A stretch of DNA of 64,000 nt from Amborella trichopoda (lineage: Eukaryota > Streptophyta > Magnoliopsida > Amborellales > Amborellaceae): positions 2,613,601 through 2,677,600 of the forward strand of contig NW_006499563.1 of NCBI RefSeq assembly GCF_000471905.2, written 5' to 3'. The notes under the pieces are model-generated. The model saw only the letters and a program-made list of their open reading frames with translations, ran no database searches and was not told where the DNA came from. The number at the start of each line of letters is the position of its first letter. Position 1 is the first letter of the stretch. Position numbers and translations under genes: made by a program. Of this stretch, positions 45,975 through 56,699 are shown one piece after another.

Positions 45975-47127
45975 TGCTCAAGAGAGAGTTGTCTCCATTA
46001 GAAGCGGCAAAGGATGAGGGTCAGGAATCGGGGTCATCCAAGGCCGGGGAGGATGAAGGATTTGATCTCCCATCAGGTCTTTACCTTGAGCTCTCTTATG
46101 GGCTCCAGAGACATGATCGAGATGACGGGGTTGGTTCAAAATGGTACTCTTGGGGAAGGTCTTCGAGTACCAAGGTTGGAGGTGCTTGCCCAAAGATGGA
46201 GCAGGCAAAAGCAGGGTTGACTCATAAGGACGCTTGAGTCGGGGGCGAGGGGTTATCTGTGACGGCAATGTGTCTGCGCCCCTTGAAGAAGGATGACGGG
46301 TGGCTTGGAGATAAGCCCGGGCTCGAACAGGTGGTCTGGCCTTAAGAGGTAGAGAGCTGCGAGCAAGTGCTTGTAAGAGAACAAGTGGAAGCCTACCCCT
46401 TACAGGGTGCGCTAGTGTGTGCTGAGTAGGAGGACGTAGGGGTCGTCTTCCATATACTCGGGTTGACGCAGCGATAGCGTTGACCCGAGTGGTGGAATGC
46501 AAATGCACAACATGTGTAGGACCTGGCTTTGGGAGGCCTGATCCTTTATGTTGACTCGTGGTAACATAAGGGTTGCCCCGAGGTGTGGCTCTAGTCGATG
46601 ACCCACGAGCCTTATAGTGTGTGCAAGAGGTGGAGGCCTCCTCTATGGGTAGAGACTCATGGTGGTGCAAGAATTTGGGGGGTAGCCTTGGGGCGACCCA
46701 CTGAGGCATTGGCAACATCTTTGCCTTGTGCAGCAAGGGACTGGGCAGCCTTCAGACATACCTCAGCAATACAATCGACAAGTGACTTGCTGGTGATGGG
46801 GTGCATGTTGTGAGTGGCATGCTACCGATGCAGGGTACCTTGGTGGAGGTTCCACCAGAACAAGGAGATGGGGAGTTAGGGACCTTTAGGTCCCTCATGC
46901 CTATTCAGGTTAAGACGTGGTCGCTAGACACTGGGTCTTTGCTCAAAAGGAAGGATGGGAACGAAGTTCAAGGAACTTGTTCTCGGGAAATTCTCATGAA
47001 TATGGGGATGAGAAAATCCTCGATCCAGATAAATGGGTTAGAGAACCCATAAGCCATGTGGTGTGTGAAAACAGAAAAACAAAGGAAAAACTAGTCAAAC
47101 AAGAACGACCCGACGAAGGGGTAGTAA
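45975..47127 (-). pseudogene. Leader-proximal ORF region of element C
   Basis: The minus strand from about 47127 to 45978 lies between the primer site and gag. The most open part (46736-45978) gives a Pro/Ser/His/Arg-rich product with SSRGADTLPSQITPRPRLKR and HLQPWYSKTFPKSTILNQPR. Element D keeps the same ORF region in the same place (RPWYSKVF, ILNQRQHFGHVFGAHKRARG), suggesting it was coding in the ancestor. Ogre elements have an extra ORF upstream of gag; whether this is that ORF is inference. No domain recognised. Confidence 0.6.
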
Positions 47128-47146
47128 GTCCCCAGTGGAGTCGCCA
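47128..47146 (-). other. Primer binding site, element C
   Basis: On the minus strand TGGCGACTCCACTGGGGAC, three bases from the LTR edge at 47150. Identical to the site of element D at 56675-56693. Typical of Ogre/Tat elements. Confidence 0.88.
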
Positions 47147-47425
47147 AGCTGGTTAGGTGCCTCGATCTCACCCTCTGAATCTGGTTGATTGAGTGGCACA
47201 TGTCTCGGGTTTTGGAGGAACCCGGGACTTTGAGATCGCTCTCTCGGGAGCCTCGCTCAGGAGCGAGGATAGGTATACCAACTGATGAGAGAGGAATTTA
47301 AGGTGGGCTCAGTATTTACTAGGCCTGGCTCGTGTGAGCGCCCTCTTAGATCACGAAGAAAGCCCCTCAGACGTAGAACTGGTTGGGAATCGCCTCCCTT
47401 TATCTATATTCTCCTGTTTCTGCAA

Positions 47426-47440
47426 CCACACACACACACA
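47426..47440. repeat. (AC)n microsatellite
   Basis: ACACACACACACACA-type run in the right LTR of C, at the point where the left LTR has its N gap. Confidence 0.9.
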
Positions 47441-48029
47441 TAGTTAATTTTACAAGACAAGTGGGCCAAAAGATACCTCACCTTGTCTTTGAACGAATGT
47501 ACACAGGTGTGCACATTCAAGAGAAGAAAAGGTAAGAAAATAGATGAAAGAAGATGAAAGAGGTAGATCAGAGGAGTTTTGACTAGGTGGCAAGACTAAC
47601 ACAACAGCTAGATCAGTAAATGATGGATCCAACGTGGTAGAAAAATGGGCGCGGTAACTAGATCGAAACAACAGAAATAGTACTAAAAGTCAGAGCGATC
47701 ATCATCCATCCTGGCACAATGGCTAGCAAATCGTGGTAGTAAGGTGGGCATAGTGACTAAGACTAGCTTAGCGACACTATTACTAGACGATAAGACTACC
47801 ATGGCAATGTTTTGTCTCAGCCTCTCTTGGTCAAACGAGAGAGAGAGAGAGAATAGAGAGAAAGAGAGACATGCACAGGACTACCAATGTCATGCACGGG
47901 AGAAGAAGACGAGATGATCAATGAAAGAGAAGAGGAACAGAGGGAGAAGAAAGAGGAAAGGGAAAGATGAAAGAAGGAGAAAAAGAGAGAGAAGGAAGAA
48001 AGGAGAACCTAGGCGACGATAGAGAAGAT

Positions 48030-48660
48030 AAAAAATAATATAGACGGTGATGAGCTTCCGTTGTCCATGTCAGAAGGGTAAAAAGAGAGAGAAAACATGG
48101 ATGGCAATATGCTTCCACCATTTGTGTGAGAAGAACAAGAGAGAGAAGGCATGGGCAGCGATGTGCTTCCGCCATCCGTGTCAGATGAAGAAGAAGAGAG
48201 GGAGATGAGCGGTGATGTGCTTCTGCCATCCGTGTTAGATGAAGAAGAAAAGAGAGAAGACATGGGCGACGATGTGCTTATGTCGTCCATGTCTGATGAA
48301 GAAGAAGAGAGAGAAGACATGGGCAGCGATGTGCTTCTGTCGTTCATGTCAGATGAAGAACAAGAGAGAGAAGACATGAGCAGCGATGTGCTTCCATTAT
48401 CCATGTCAGATGAAGAAGAAGAGAGAGAAGACATGGACGGTAATGTGCTTCTGCCATCCATGTCAGATGAAGAAGAAGAGAGAGAAGACATGGGTAGCAA
48501 TGTGCTTCCGCTGTCCGTGTCAGATGAAGAAGAAGAGAGAGAAGACATGGGCAGCGATGTTCTTCCATCGTCTATGTCTGATGAACAAGAAGAGAGAAAA
48601 GACATGGGCGACGATGTGTTTCCGTCGTCCGTGTCAGATGAAGAAGAAGAGAGAGAATAG
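48030..48660. repeat. 57-bp minisatellite, right LTR of C
   Basis: About ten units of GACATGGGCAGCGATGTGCT + TCCGTCGTCC + GTGTCAGATG + AAGAAGAAGAGAGAGAA. Same array as at 38640 with different unit variants. It produces long false frames on both strands. Confidence 0.92.
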
Positions 48661-50243
48661 GAAAGAGAGGAAAAAGTGGGGAAAGATAAAGAAAGAAAAA
48701 GAAAGTGGATAAAGGAGATTAAAGATGAAATAGGAAAGAAAGATATAAAAGAGAGGAGAGAGAAAGATAGAGATAGAGATAAGGAAAGAAAGAAAGAAAA
48801 ATGAGAGAGAAAAGAAGAGAGAGAAAGAAAGAGATAGAGACGAGAAGAGAGATGAAAAAGAGGAGAGAGAAAGAAAGAGATAGAGATGAGGAGAGAGAGG
48901 AAGAAAGATGAGAGAGAAAAGAGGAGGGGAGAGAAAACTACCTTATCGAGGGGTACCGGCCCTTTTATTCTCTTTTCTCTCTCTCTTTCTCTAAGACGCA
49001 CCCACGAACTCAAAGCAAAGATTGAAATTTTATTGATAAATGTGAAGAATGAATCGGGGGCCTTTTTACAATTAGGCTTTGCATGTTTATATAGAATTGG
49101 GCCCAAACATAGGTGTACATCGAAAAAATACCTGAATTGATGATAATTACAATTTAATTGAATTAAAAGAAATTCTAAAATTGGGTGTAAAATGATTGTT
49201 TTGTCCCTGCCCAACAATACATGAAATTCCAAAACAGTCCTTGATGCTGCCTTAGAACTTGCGTGATCTTCCATGGATGATTCGGGGTTGCTCCGGAATT
49301 CGTTTGGTCGAAAGATGATTGCTTTCTTGCAGGGCTTGGCATGGTGATCGATTTGATACCAACTTCGAGCCATGGATTGTGTTTTTGGGTCACGATCATG
49401 CGACTCGAAATTTGGATGAATCTTGAAAACTTTGAATCGATAATGCGCTCATTCCTTGAGTTTTTTATTTGATTTATTCTTTGAATCACACTAAGCATTC
49501 CGTCACAATCGCGTGGCAACAAACGCAGCTCGATTTCGTGTCTAGGCGAAGATTTTATCATCTTAAGTTTTTTGCCTGGATCTGGAAATCTGACTGCTGG
49601 AATTTACAGCAGCTTCGACGGATCTTTGTGTGCAATCCAATCATTCATCATACGTAAGGTTCAGACTAGAGATACCCTTGAACCTTACGCACATAATGCA
49701 ATTGGTTTCACGTTGATCAGGTATGTGAGCATCGTGATTCGGTTGGTCGAGTGAGACGTGCTACTGATAATTTTTTTGCAACTTTCTTCATCGATTGGAA
49801 ACTTCTCTCTAGTTTTTCTCCCTGATCGGGTATCGTCATGGGTCATTTCACATATCAAAATGGTCGTCTTGATGAGGCAAACACGCTCACCAGATTTGAG
49901 AGCGATTTGAGTCAGAACGAGTGAGATATAGGCCTTTGAAGTTGCTGCTCGAGACTGTGCTTACCAGCCTCTTCTAATGGAGATTGGTGCTGGGAGGCCG
50001 CACGGGAATAGCGTGTGACCTACCCTTTTAATGGTTTACCCATAACTCTGTTCTGTAATGTTCGATTAAGCCGAAACTTGATGCATAGGGGTTTCGACCA
50101 TGCCGGATTGCAATGAAACCTGGCAGATAGCCTTTTGAATTGCTTTAGAAAGATTCTGGGCCATTCTGGGGCAATTCTGAGGCTGCAGGGAATTTCATGT
50201 ATGTTGAGGCCTTATTGACTTGCTTCCTCTTTATTCCGTGTCA

Positions 50244-50436
50244 GGGACCAAGGTGCTAAAAAATGTCTTCAAACATTGCGTAGTAAGGAGATCCCTCTGC
50301 TCCGTGTTTTGTGATAGTACCTTTCACGGGAAGAGTTGACTTGAGAATAGGAATATGAGATCCGGGATAAGTACCCCCATTCGTTTGATTAGCAGAGGTA
50401 TGATTTTGGGGACAAAATCCTTTTTCGGGGGGATGA
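50244..50436 (+). pseudogene. Element A second copy: pol tail and polypurine tract
   Basis: It matches 16290-16463: AGTAAGGAG, TGATAGTACC, GAGAATAGGAATATGAGATC, CGGGATAAGTACCCCCATTC, GATTAGCAGAGGTATGATTT and the tract TTTTTCGGGGGGATGA. It encodes the last part of the chromodomain-like tail. It stands directly before LTR3 and is the right end of the second internal region whose left end is the primer site at 20863. Confidence 0.85.
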
Positions 50437-50519
50437 TGTCAGGACCCATACTTTATCGACATTTGATAGTGCGCCAGCAAGTCATCGGCACGGTTGATCT
50501 GGCGTGTAGGCATTGTTGA

Positions 50520-50810
50520 AAGCAACACTGCCGAGCACAACGCTGTCGAGCGCGACGCTGACGAGCACAACACGGCCGAGCATGGAAGCTACCGAGCGTA
50601 GATGAATATGGAAGCAGTCGAAAATGGAAGCTGTCAAACGCAGACGAATATGGAAGTCGTCGAGCGCAAATGAATATGGAAACCTCCGAGCATGGAAGCC
50701 GACGAGCATGGAAGCTGTCGAACATGGAAGCCACCAAGCGTGACACCACCGAGCACGACGCCACCGAGTGTGACGCCGCCGAGCACAACGCTGCCAAGAG
50801 CGAGAGTCCA
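50520..50810 (+). repeat. GAATATGGAAGC minisatellite, LTR3
   Basis: Blocks of GCAGACGAATATGGAAGTCG and CGAGCATGGAAGC, as in LTR1 and LTR2. Confidence 0.83.
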
Positions 50811-50925
50811 GGGGAACTTCTTCTCTCTCTCATGATTGCTTGCATGCTTCTTAGAAGCCATGTGGCACTTGCATGTCCCTTGTAAGACAAATGTCTGATG
50901 CATGTTGCCGCCCCCTTCTTTTGCG

Positions 50926-50933
50926 TATTTAAA
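50926..50933 (+). promoter_or_regulatory. Candidate TATA box 1, LTR3
   Basis: TATTTAAA followed by a 15-C run (50934-50948). Same place as in LTR1 and LTR2. Confidence 0.5.
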
Positions 50934-51224
50934 CCCCCCCCCCCCCCCTTTCCACACCCCTTCCTAAGCTTTGCTCTCTCTCACCACATCCTCCCTCTTA
51001 GCCTTAAGAATCTTGGCATTTTTTAACAGAAACTTGTGTGTGGGAATTTTGGACTTCACTTAGTGCTGTAAGTAGATCTATCTTCCATGATTCCATGCTT
51101 TTATTTGATGCATGCTTACTTAGTTCATCAAGTGAGAAATTCATGCATGAATATGAATGTGATTGTGAATATGGGTGTGGATATGTGCTATTGAAATCTT
51201 GCCAAAATATGCCTTGTTTTCCAA

Positions 51225-52030
51225 AACTATTACTCCCATTTGTGTGATCCTTTGATTATCGAAAACATCTCTATTGATTATAAAATTTTATAAGAAAGTA
51301 CCGCATTGAATCTATTTTAATATGGAAAAGACCTCCTGTTAATACCGCTTTTGGTTTAAAAGTTATTAAGCATTTTCTGAAGCCATAACTGTAAAATGAA
51401 TTTCCAAAACAGTTGTGTTTTTGTGTGGAACTATTCACTGACAAAAATGTATCAGAATGAGGTCAAACTACTTCTAAATGAAAGATAAATGAGTCTATTC
51501 TAAAAATAGTTTGGAACCCTGATAAAATTTCATGTGAATTGTAAGTTATGCCCATTTCTATATGGTGATGTCACACTAGAATTTCTGCTGCGAAGATAGG
51601 AATTTTCCAGAACTATGACTCCTATTTGTGTGATCGATAGAGTATCGAAAACATCTCTGTTGATTAAGAAATTTTGTGAAAAGGTACCCCTTTGAATATG
51701 TTTTAAGATATAAAATACCTCTTGTCAATATCTCTTTTGGTTTGAAAGTTATGACTCATTTTCGAAAGTATGTCAAGATTGTGAAATGAATTTCCAGAAA
51801 TTTTATGTGTTTTTGTATGGGACTGTTCATTGACTAAAATTTATCAAAATGAGATTAAATTAATTCTAAATAAAATATAAATGAGTCTATTTTAAAAATT
51901 TCTTTGATAAAATTTTCTTTAATTTGAAAGTTATGCCCATTGTTGTATGAGAATGACACACTATAATTTCTGCTGTAAAATCAGGAACTATACTCCAAGA
52001 ATGCTAAGCAGTTCAATAAGCTTTAAGACA
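51225..52030 (+). repeat. Direct duplication of a block of about 390 bp, LTR3
   Basis: Two copies start near 51228 (AAAACTATTACTCCCATTTG) and 51612 (GAACTATGACTCCTATTTGT), as in the other two LTRs. Confidence 0.78.
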
Positions 52031-52224
52031 AAATTTGAAGTCACTCCCTTCACGAAAATTGTGTTTTCATGAGTCGAGATTGTTATGAAAGTGGTCTTGT
52101 GTCCAAATGATTTATGAATTTCATGATATGCCTTTAAAGGTGGACCATGTGCACTATGAAAAACAAGAAAAATAACCCGATGACACCTTTGGAGCTAACA
52201 AGCTCGATGATATATGCACGAGTT

Positions 52225-53470
52225 ATGATCTATTGTGATATGTTCAGGTATGATATGAATGCATGTAATAAGACATGCTCAATTATGATATGAATGCATG
52301 ATAATGAGATATGTTCTGTTTCGATACGAATGCATATAGTAAGACATGCTCAGTTATGATCTGAATACATGATAATGAGATATGCTCTGTTATGATATGA
52401 ATGCATGTAGTAAGACATGCTCAGTTATGATATATATGCATGATAATGAGATATGCTCTGTTATGATGTGAATGTATATAGTTAGACATGATTAGTTATG
52501 ATATGAATGGACGATATTGAGATATGGTCAGTTATGATATGAATTCATGTAGTAAAACATGCTCAATTATGATATGAATGCACGATATTGTGATATGTTT
52601 AGTTATGATATAAATGCATGTAGTAAGACATGCTTAACTATGATATGAATGCATGACAATGAGATATGTTCTATTATGATATGATGCATGTAGTAAGACA
52701 TATTCAGTTATGAAATGAATGCACGATAATGAGATATGTTATGCTATGATATGAATGCATGCAGTAAGACATGATCAGTTATGATATGAATGCACAATAT
52801 TGAGATATGCTTTGTTATGATATGAATTCCTGTAGTAATACATGCTTAGTTATAATAAGAATGCATGATAAAGAGATATGCTCTGTTATGATTTGAATGC
52901 ATGTAGTAAGATATGCTCAGTTATGATATGAATGCACGATATTGAGATATGCTCAGTTATGATATGAATGTATGTAGTAAGACATGCTCAGTTATGATAT
53001 GAATGCACGATATTGTGATATGTTCAGCCATGATATGAATGCATGTAGTAAGACATATTTAGTTATGATATGAATGCATGATAATGAGATATGTTCTGTT
53101 CTGATACGAATGCATGCAATAAGACATGCTCAATTATGATATGAATGCACGATAATGAGATATGCTTTGTTATGATATGAATGCATGTAGTAATATATGC
53201 TTATTTATGATATAAATGCACGATATTGAGATATGTTCAGTTATGATATGAATGCATGTAGTAAGACATGCTCAATTATGATATAAATGAATGATAATGA
53301 GATATGCTCTATTATGATATGAACGCATGTCGAAAGACATGCTCAGTTAATGATATGAATGCATGATATTGAGATATGCACAGTTATGAGATGAATGCAT
53401 GTAGTAAGACATGCTCAGTTATGATAGAAATGCATGATAATGAGACAAGCTCTGTTATGATAACGATGCA
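52225..53470 (+). repeat. Satellite-like array, dimer of about 71 bp, LTR3
   Basis: Same 35 + 36-bp dimer family, about 1.25 kb. Similar in length to LTR2 and about 1 kb shorter than LTR1. Confidence 0.92.
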
Positions 53471-53569
53471 TGTAGTAAGACATGTTTTGTTATGATATAA
53501 TATGCACATGCTCTGATATGATATGTATTGGCTCTGACATGATATGAAATCAAGCTATGTGATGAAATG

Positions 53570-53800
53570 ATATGTGCATAAGGCATTATGCAATGGGTCA
53601 TCCAATGGTAGTGTAAGATGATATGATAAGAAATGTATAAGGCACTATATAATGGGTCATCCATTGGTAGTGTAAGATGATATGATAAGAAAGGTGCGAA
53701 GCACTATGCAATGGGTCATCCATTGGTAGTGTAATATGACATGATAAGAATGTGATATAAGGATCTACGCAACGGGCTATCCGTTTGTAATGTTATGTTA
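53570..53800 (+). repeat. 61-bp tandem repeat, LTR3
   Basis: About three to four copies of CAATGGGTCATCCATTGGTA with AGATGATATGATAAGAA spacers, directly after the satellite array. Confidence 0.83.
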
Positions 53801-55005
53801 GAAGATAAGAAAGTTGTACCGATAGATGAGATCTTTCCCTAACTCCCGATGATAGAAAGGGAGTTAGGATGTGAGGCACATGGGAGGGATACTCCAGAAC
53901 AAAGATATGAGCAAAACATTGAAACAGGAGGAGTCACACAGTATTCCTGTGCGGCCTCACTGCACCAAAACACCATTAAAGGTGGATGTTTTTACAGTCA
54001 CGAGCAGTCAATTTCAGGGCTCATAAGTCACTCGTTTCAAGTCAGATCGCTCCCAAATTTGGTGAGCGTATTCATTTCATCAAAGCGAACAATTCGATAT
54101 GTGGTACGCCCCTTGACGATGTACGAGAAGGGATAAAATCTAGAGAGAAGTTGCCGATCCGTGAAGAAAGTGCAAAAAATTCAACAGCGACATGTCTCGC
54201 TTGATGGACCAAATCACGACGCTCGCGAAACGGATCAACGCGAAGCTAATTCCATTGTGTGCGTAAGGTCTAGGGTTATCATTGGTCCGAACCCCATACA
54301 TTATGGATGGTCAGATTCCATGCACGAAGCCGACGAAGTAACTAAAATTCCGACTGCCGGATTCTAGATTCCGGCTAAAACTCAAAAGTTGTCAAATCTT
54401 CGTTTGGGCTCCAAATCGCGCCAGTTTGTTGCCACGCGATTGTGACTATGGAGAAATCATAGAAAAACATTAAAGAACGATCGCATCATTGATCCAAAAT
54501 TTTCAAGATCAAAGGAAATTTCAAGTCTCACGATCGTGGCTCAAAAACATGATTCATAGCTCGAAGTTGATATCAAAACAATTGTCATGTCGATCCCCAC
54601 AAGAAAATAATAATATTTCGAATAAATAGGCATCAAAACACCCTCGGGTCAGCCATGGGAGATCACGAAAGATCTCGAGCAATAGTAGAGACTGTTATGA
54701 AATTCCACACATTGTTAGGCAGGGAAAAAACGGTCTTTTGCACCCATTTTTAGAATTTTTTTTAATTCAATTAAATTTTAATTATCAGCAATTAGGTCTA
54801 ATTTTGATCAATCCACCCATATTTGGGCACAATTTTATAGAAACAGGCACTACCTCATTGTAAAAGGACTCTCAACGCTCGATTCATTCTTTGAGGATTC
54901 AATAAAATTTCAATTCCTTGCTAAAGCTTGTGAATACGTCTTGGAGAGAGAGAGTGGAGGGAGAAGAAAAGGGTCGGTACCCTTCAGGCAGGCAACTTTC
55001 TCTCT

Positions 55006-55190
55006 CTTTTCTTTCTTTCTCTCTCTTCTCTCTCTCTTCTCTCTCTCTCTCTTCTCTCTCTTTCTCTCTCTTCTCTCTTTCTATCTCTTCTCTCTCTTTC
55101 TCTCTCTTTTATCTTTCTCTCTTCTCTCTCTTTCTCTCTCTTCTATCTCTTTCTATTTATTCTCTCTCTTCTCTCTTCCTCTCTTTTATT
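55006..55190. repeat. CT-rich microsatellite (CTCTCTTTCT)
   Basis: Low-complexity pyrimidine run of about 185 bp in the LTR of D. It opens frames of Leu/Ser/Phe repeats that are not genes. Confidence 0.95.
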
Positions 55191-55199
55191 TTGTCAATT

Positions 55200-55930
55200 G
55201 GTAAGGCTTAGCACCGGTTGGTTTTCTCACTCTTCTTCTGTCAACCGATGCGGCCCAGTGTCGGTTGGTTTTCTCTCTCTTCTTCTGTCAACTGCCAAGG
55301 CCTAGCACCAATTGATCTTCTCTCTCTTCTTCTGTTAACTAGCGAGGCCCAGTGTCGATTGGTTTTCTCTCTCTTCTTCTGTCAACTGGCAAGGCCCAAC
55401 ACCGATTTTTCTTCTCTCTCTTCTCCTATCAACTGGCAAAACCCAAAGCTGGTTGATTTTCTCTCTCTTCTATCATTCGGTGAGACCTAGTGCTAGTTGG
55501 TTTCTCTCTCTTCTTTCATCAATCGGTGGGACCTAGCACCGGTTGGTCTTCTGTTTCTTCTTTTATTAGTAGGCGAGACCTAGCGTCGGTTGGTCTTCTC
55601 TCTCTTCTTCTATCAGTCGGTGAGACCTAGCCGATTTGTTTTCTCTCTCTTCTTTCATCAGTTAGCGAGACCTAACGCCGGTTGGTCTTCTCTTTCTTCT
55701 TCTATTAGTTGGCGAGACTTGGTGCCAATTGGTCTTCTCTCTCCCCTTTTGTCAGTCAGCGAGACCTAGCGCCGACTAGTTTTCCCTTTCTTTTTCTATC
55801 AGTTGACGAGACTTAGTGTTAGTTGGTTCTCTTCCTCCCTTCTCATCTGACACAGTCGGCGAAGCCTAGCACCGACTGCTTCCTCTCTCTTCTATCTCCT
55901 GAAATAGCTGGCGATGTCTAGCACCGACTG
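55200..55930 (+). repeat. Minisatellite of about 47 bp, LTR of D
   Basis: About fifteen units of GGTTGGTTTTCTCTCTCTTC + TTCTGTCAAC + TGGCAAGGCCCAGCACC. The core CTCTCTTCTTCT-ATCA-G is shared with the reverse complement of C's 57-bp unit, but the rest and the length differ. So the two arrays descend from one ancestor and were remodelled. Confidence 0.85.
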
Positions 55931-56263
55931 CATCTCTTCTTCCTTCTTCTCCCTCCTCTCGTCCTTCTTCTCTCTCCTTCCCTCTATTCGCTTCTTCTCT
56001 TTAACCATTCCTCTGCTACTCTTTCGTCCAACTAAGAAGGACTGAGATTAGCATCTCATGACAGTCCTATTTTCTAGCCGTAATGTTGTTGCTCCAGGTT
56101 CACTTGACCCACCATCGTGCTTAGCTAGTCGATATTAGCAATAGCGTCTAGTAGCAATCCTGTGAGCCGGTCTCAGTTATCGAGCCCATTTCGCTACCAC
56201 ATTACACCAATTATCCACTAGCTTAGTCCTTGCTCTGATCTTCTCGCTTGATCAAATTCTTCT

Positions 56264-56285
56264 CCCCCCCCCCCCCCCACCCCCC
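56264..56285. repeat. Poly(C) tract
   Basis: A 15-C run followed by ACCCCCCAC-like text in the LTR of D. Such runs are error-prone in assembly, so its length may be inexact. Confidence 0.85.
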
Positions 56286-56674
56286 ACTGTCTTTCTCCTT
56301 TTTAAATACACATACTTGCGTATGTTCACTAAAGAGGAAAAAGGTGAGGTCTGACCCACCTGTCCCATAACCTTTGCCATATATGTGTGTGGTTGCTGGA
56401 AAGAAGAAAATAAGAAGAATACGAGCCAAGGGAGCCGATTCCAAAGGGCTTTCTTCGTGATCTAAGAGGTCCCCCACGCGTGTCAGCCCGAGTAAGTCCC
56501 AAACCCACCTTTTAAATTCCTCTCTCACCGGTTGGTAACACCTGCCCCCATTTTCAAATGAGGTTCCCCGAGAGAGCGATCTCACAAATGTCTCGGGTCT
56601 CTCCTGAAACTCGAGACGTGCACCGCCCAAGCCTCCAGCGATTCGAAGAGCGAGATCAAGGTACCTAACCAGCT

Positions 56675-56693
56675 TGGCGACTCCACTGGGGAC
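56675..56693 (+). other. Primer binding site, element D
   Basis: TGGCGACTCCACTGGGGAC, three bases after the LTR end CCTAACCA. Identical to the site of element C. Confidence 0.9.
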
Positions 56694-56699
56694 TTGCTA

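Larger units (their letters stand above)
37330..50243 (-). mobile_element. Element C: Tat/Ogre-like Ty3/gypsy element, minus strand
   Basis: The internal coding order reads right to left: primer site 47128-47146, leader ORF, gag, linker, RT, RNase H. LTRs lie on both sides (right: from 47150; left: 37330-40528). The primer site TGGCGACTCCACTGGGGAC is the type used by Ogre/Tat elements, and gag and RT are Tat-like. LTR copies differ by roughly one base in ten by eye, so C is younger than A and B. It is incomplete and broken in many places. The outer right edge (about 50243) is set by where A's pol tail resumes, so it is approximate. Confidence 0.82.
47150..50243 (-). mobile_element. Element C right LTR (its 5' LTR)
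   Basis: Plus-strand text starts TGGTTAGGTGCCTCGATC at the primer site. It matches the left LTR to about 49980, and matches element D's LTR (inverted) to about 50056. Beyond that the edge is uncertain; TTCCGTGTCA (about 50234-50243) would give a TG start on the minus strand and lies just before A's pol tail. Confidence 0.78.
8787..53891 (+). mobile_element. Element A: Tekay/Del-like chromovirus as an interrupted multi-LTR array
   Basis: Three copies of one long LTR lie in the same direction: LTR1 8787-14177, LTR2 16464-20857, LTR3 50437-53891 (incomplete). LTR1 is followed by a primer site and a short gag-pol remnant. LTR2 is also followed by a primer site. LTR3 is preceded by the pol tail and a polypurine tract. 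This is the order LTR-internal-LTR-internal-LTR, as expected from unequal recombination between copies. The second internal part is occupied by elements B and C. The family call rests on integrase and chromodomain-like sequence plus the TGTAAGGACC LTR start. Old and broken. Confidence 0.8.
50437..53891 (+). mobile_element. Element A, LTR3 (incomplete)
   Basis: It begins TGTCAGGACCCATAC and follows LTR1 and LTR2 through the minisatellite, TATA box, duplicated block, satellite array and 61-bp repeat. It then passes into element D at about 53891 (after GATGTGAGGCACATGGGAGGG). The same region in LTR2 is near 19925-19945. Confidence 0.87.
53892..56671 (+). mobile_element. Element D 5' LTR
   Basis: It is the reverse complement relative of C's right LTR. 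Shared landmarks in order are CAGAACA-AG-TATG, GTCACAC-TATTCC-GTGCGGCCTC, CGCTC-CAAAT-TGGTGAGCGT, GTTGCCACGCGATTGTGA, GGTACC, the CT-rich and minisatellite part, CTAAGAGG-CCC and CCTAACCA at the end. The outer edge borders LTR3 of A. The minisatellite unit differs in length from that of C. Confidence 0.82.

Noticed and set aside
48009-49373. 454-codon Ser-rich frame (minus)
   Set aside because: Same minisatellite in the right LTR of C. The length comes from the repeat period being a multiple of three.
54918-55490. Leu/Ser/Phe-rich frames
   Set aside because: Translate a CT microsatellite and the 47-bp minisatellite in the LTR of D.
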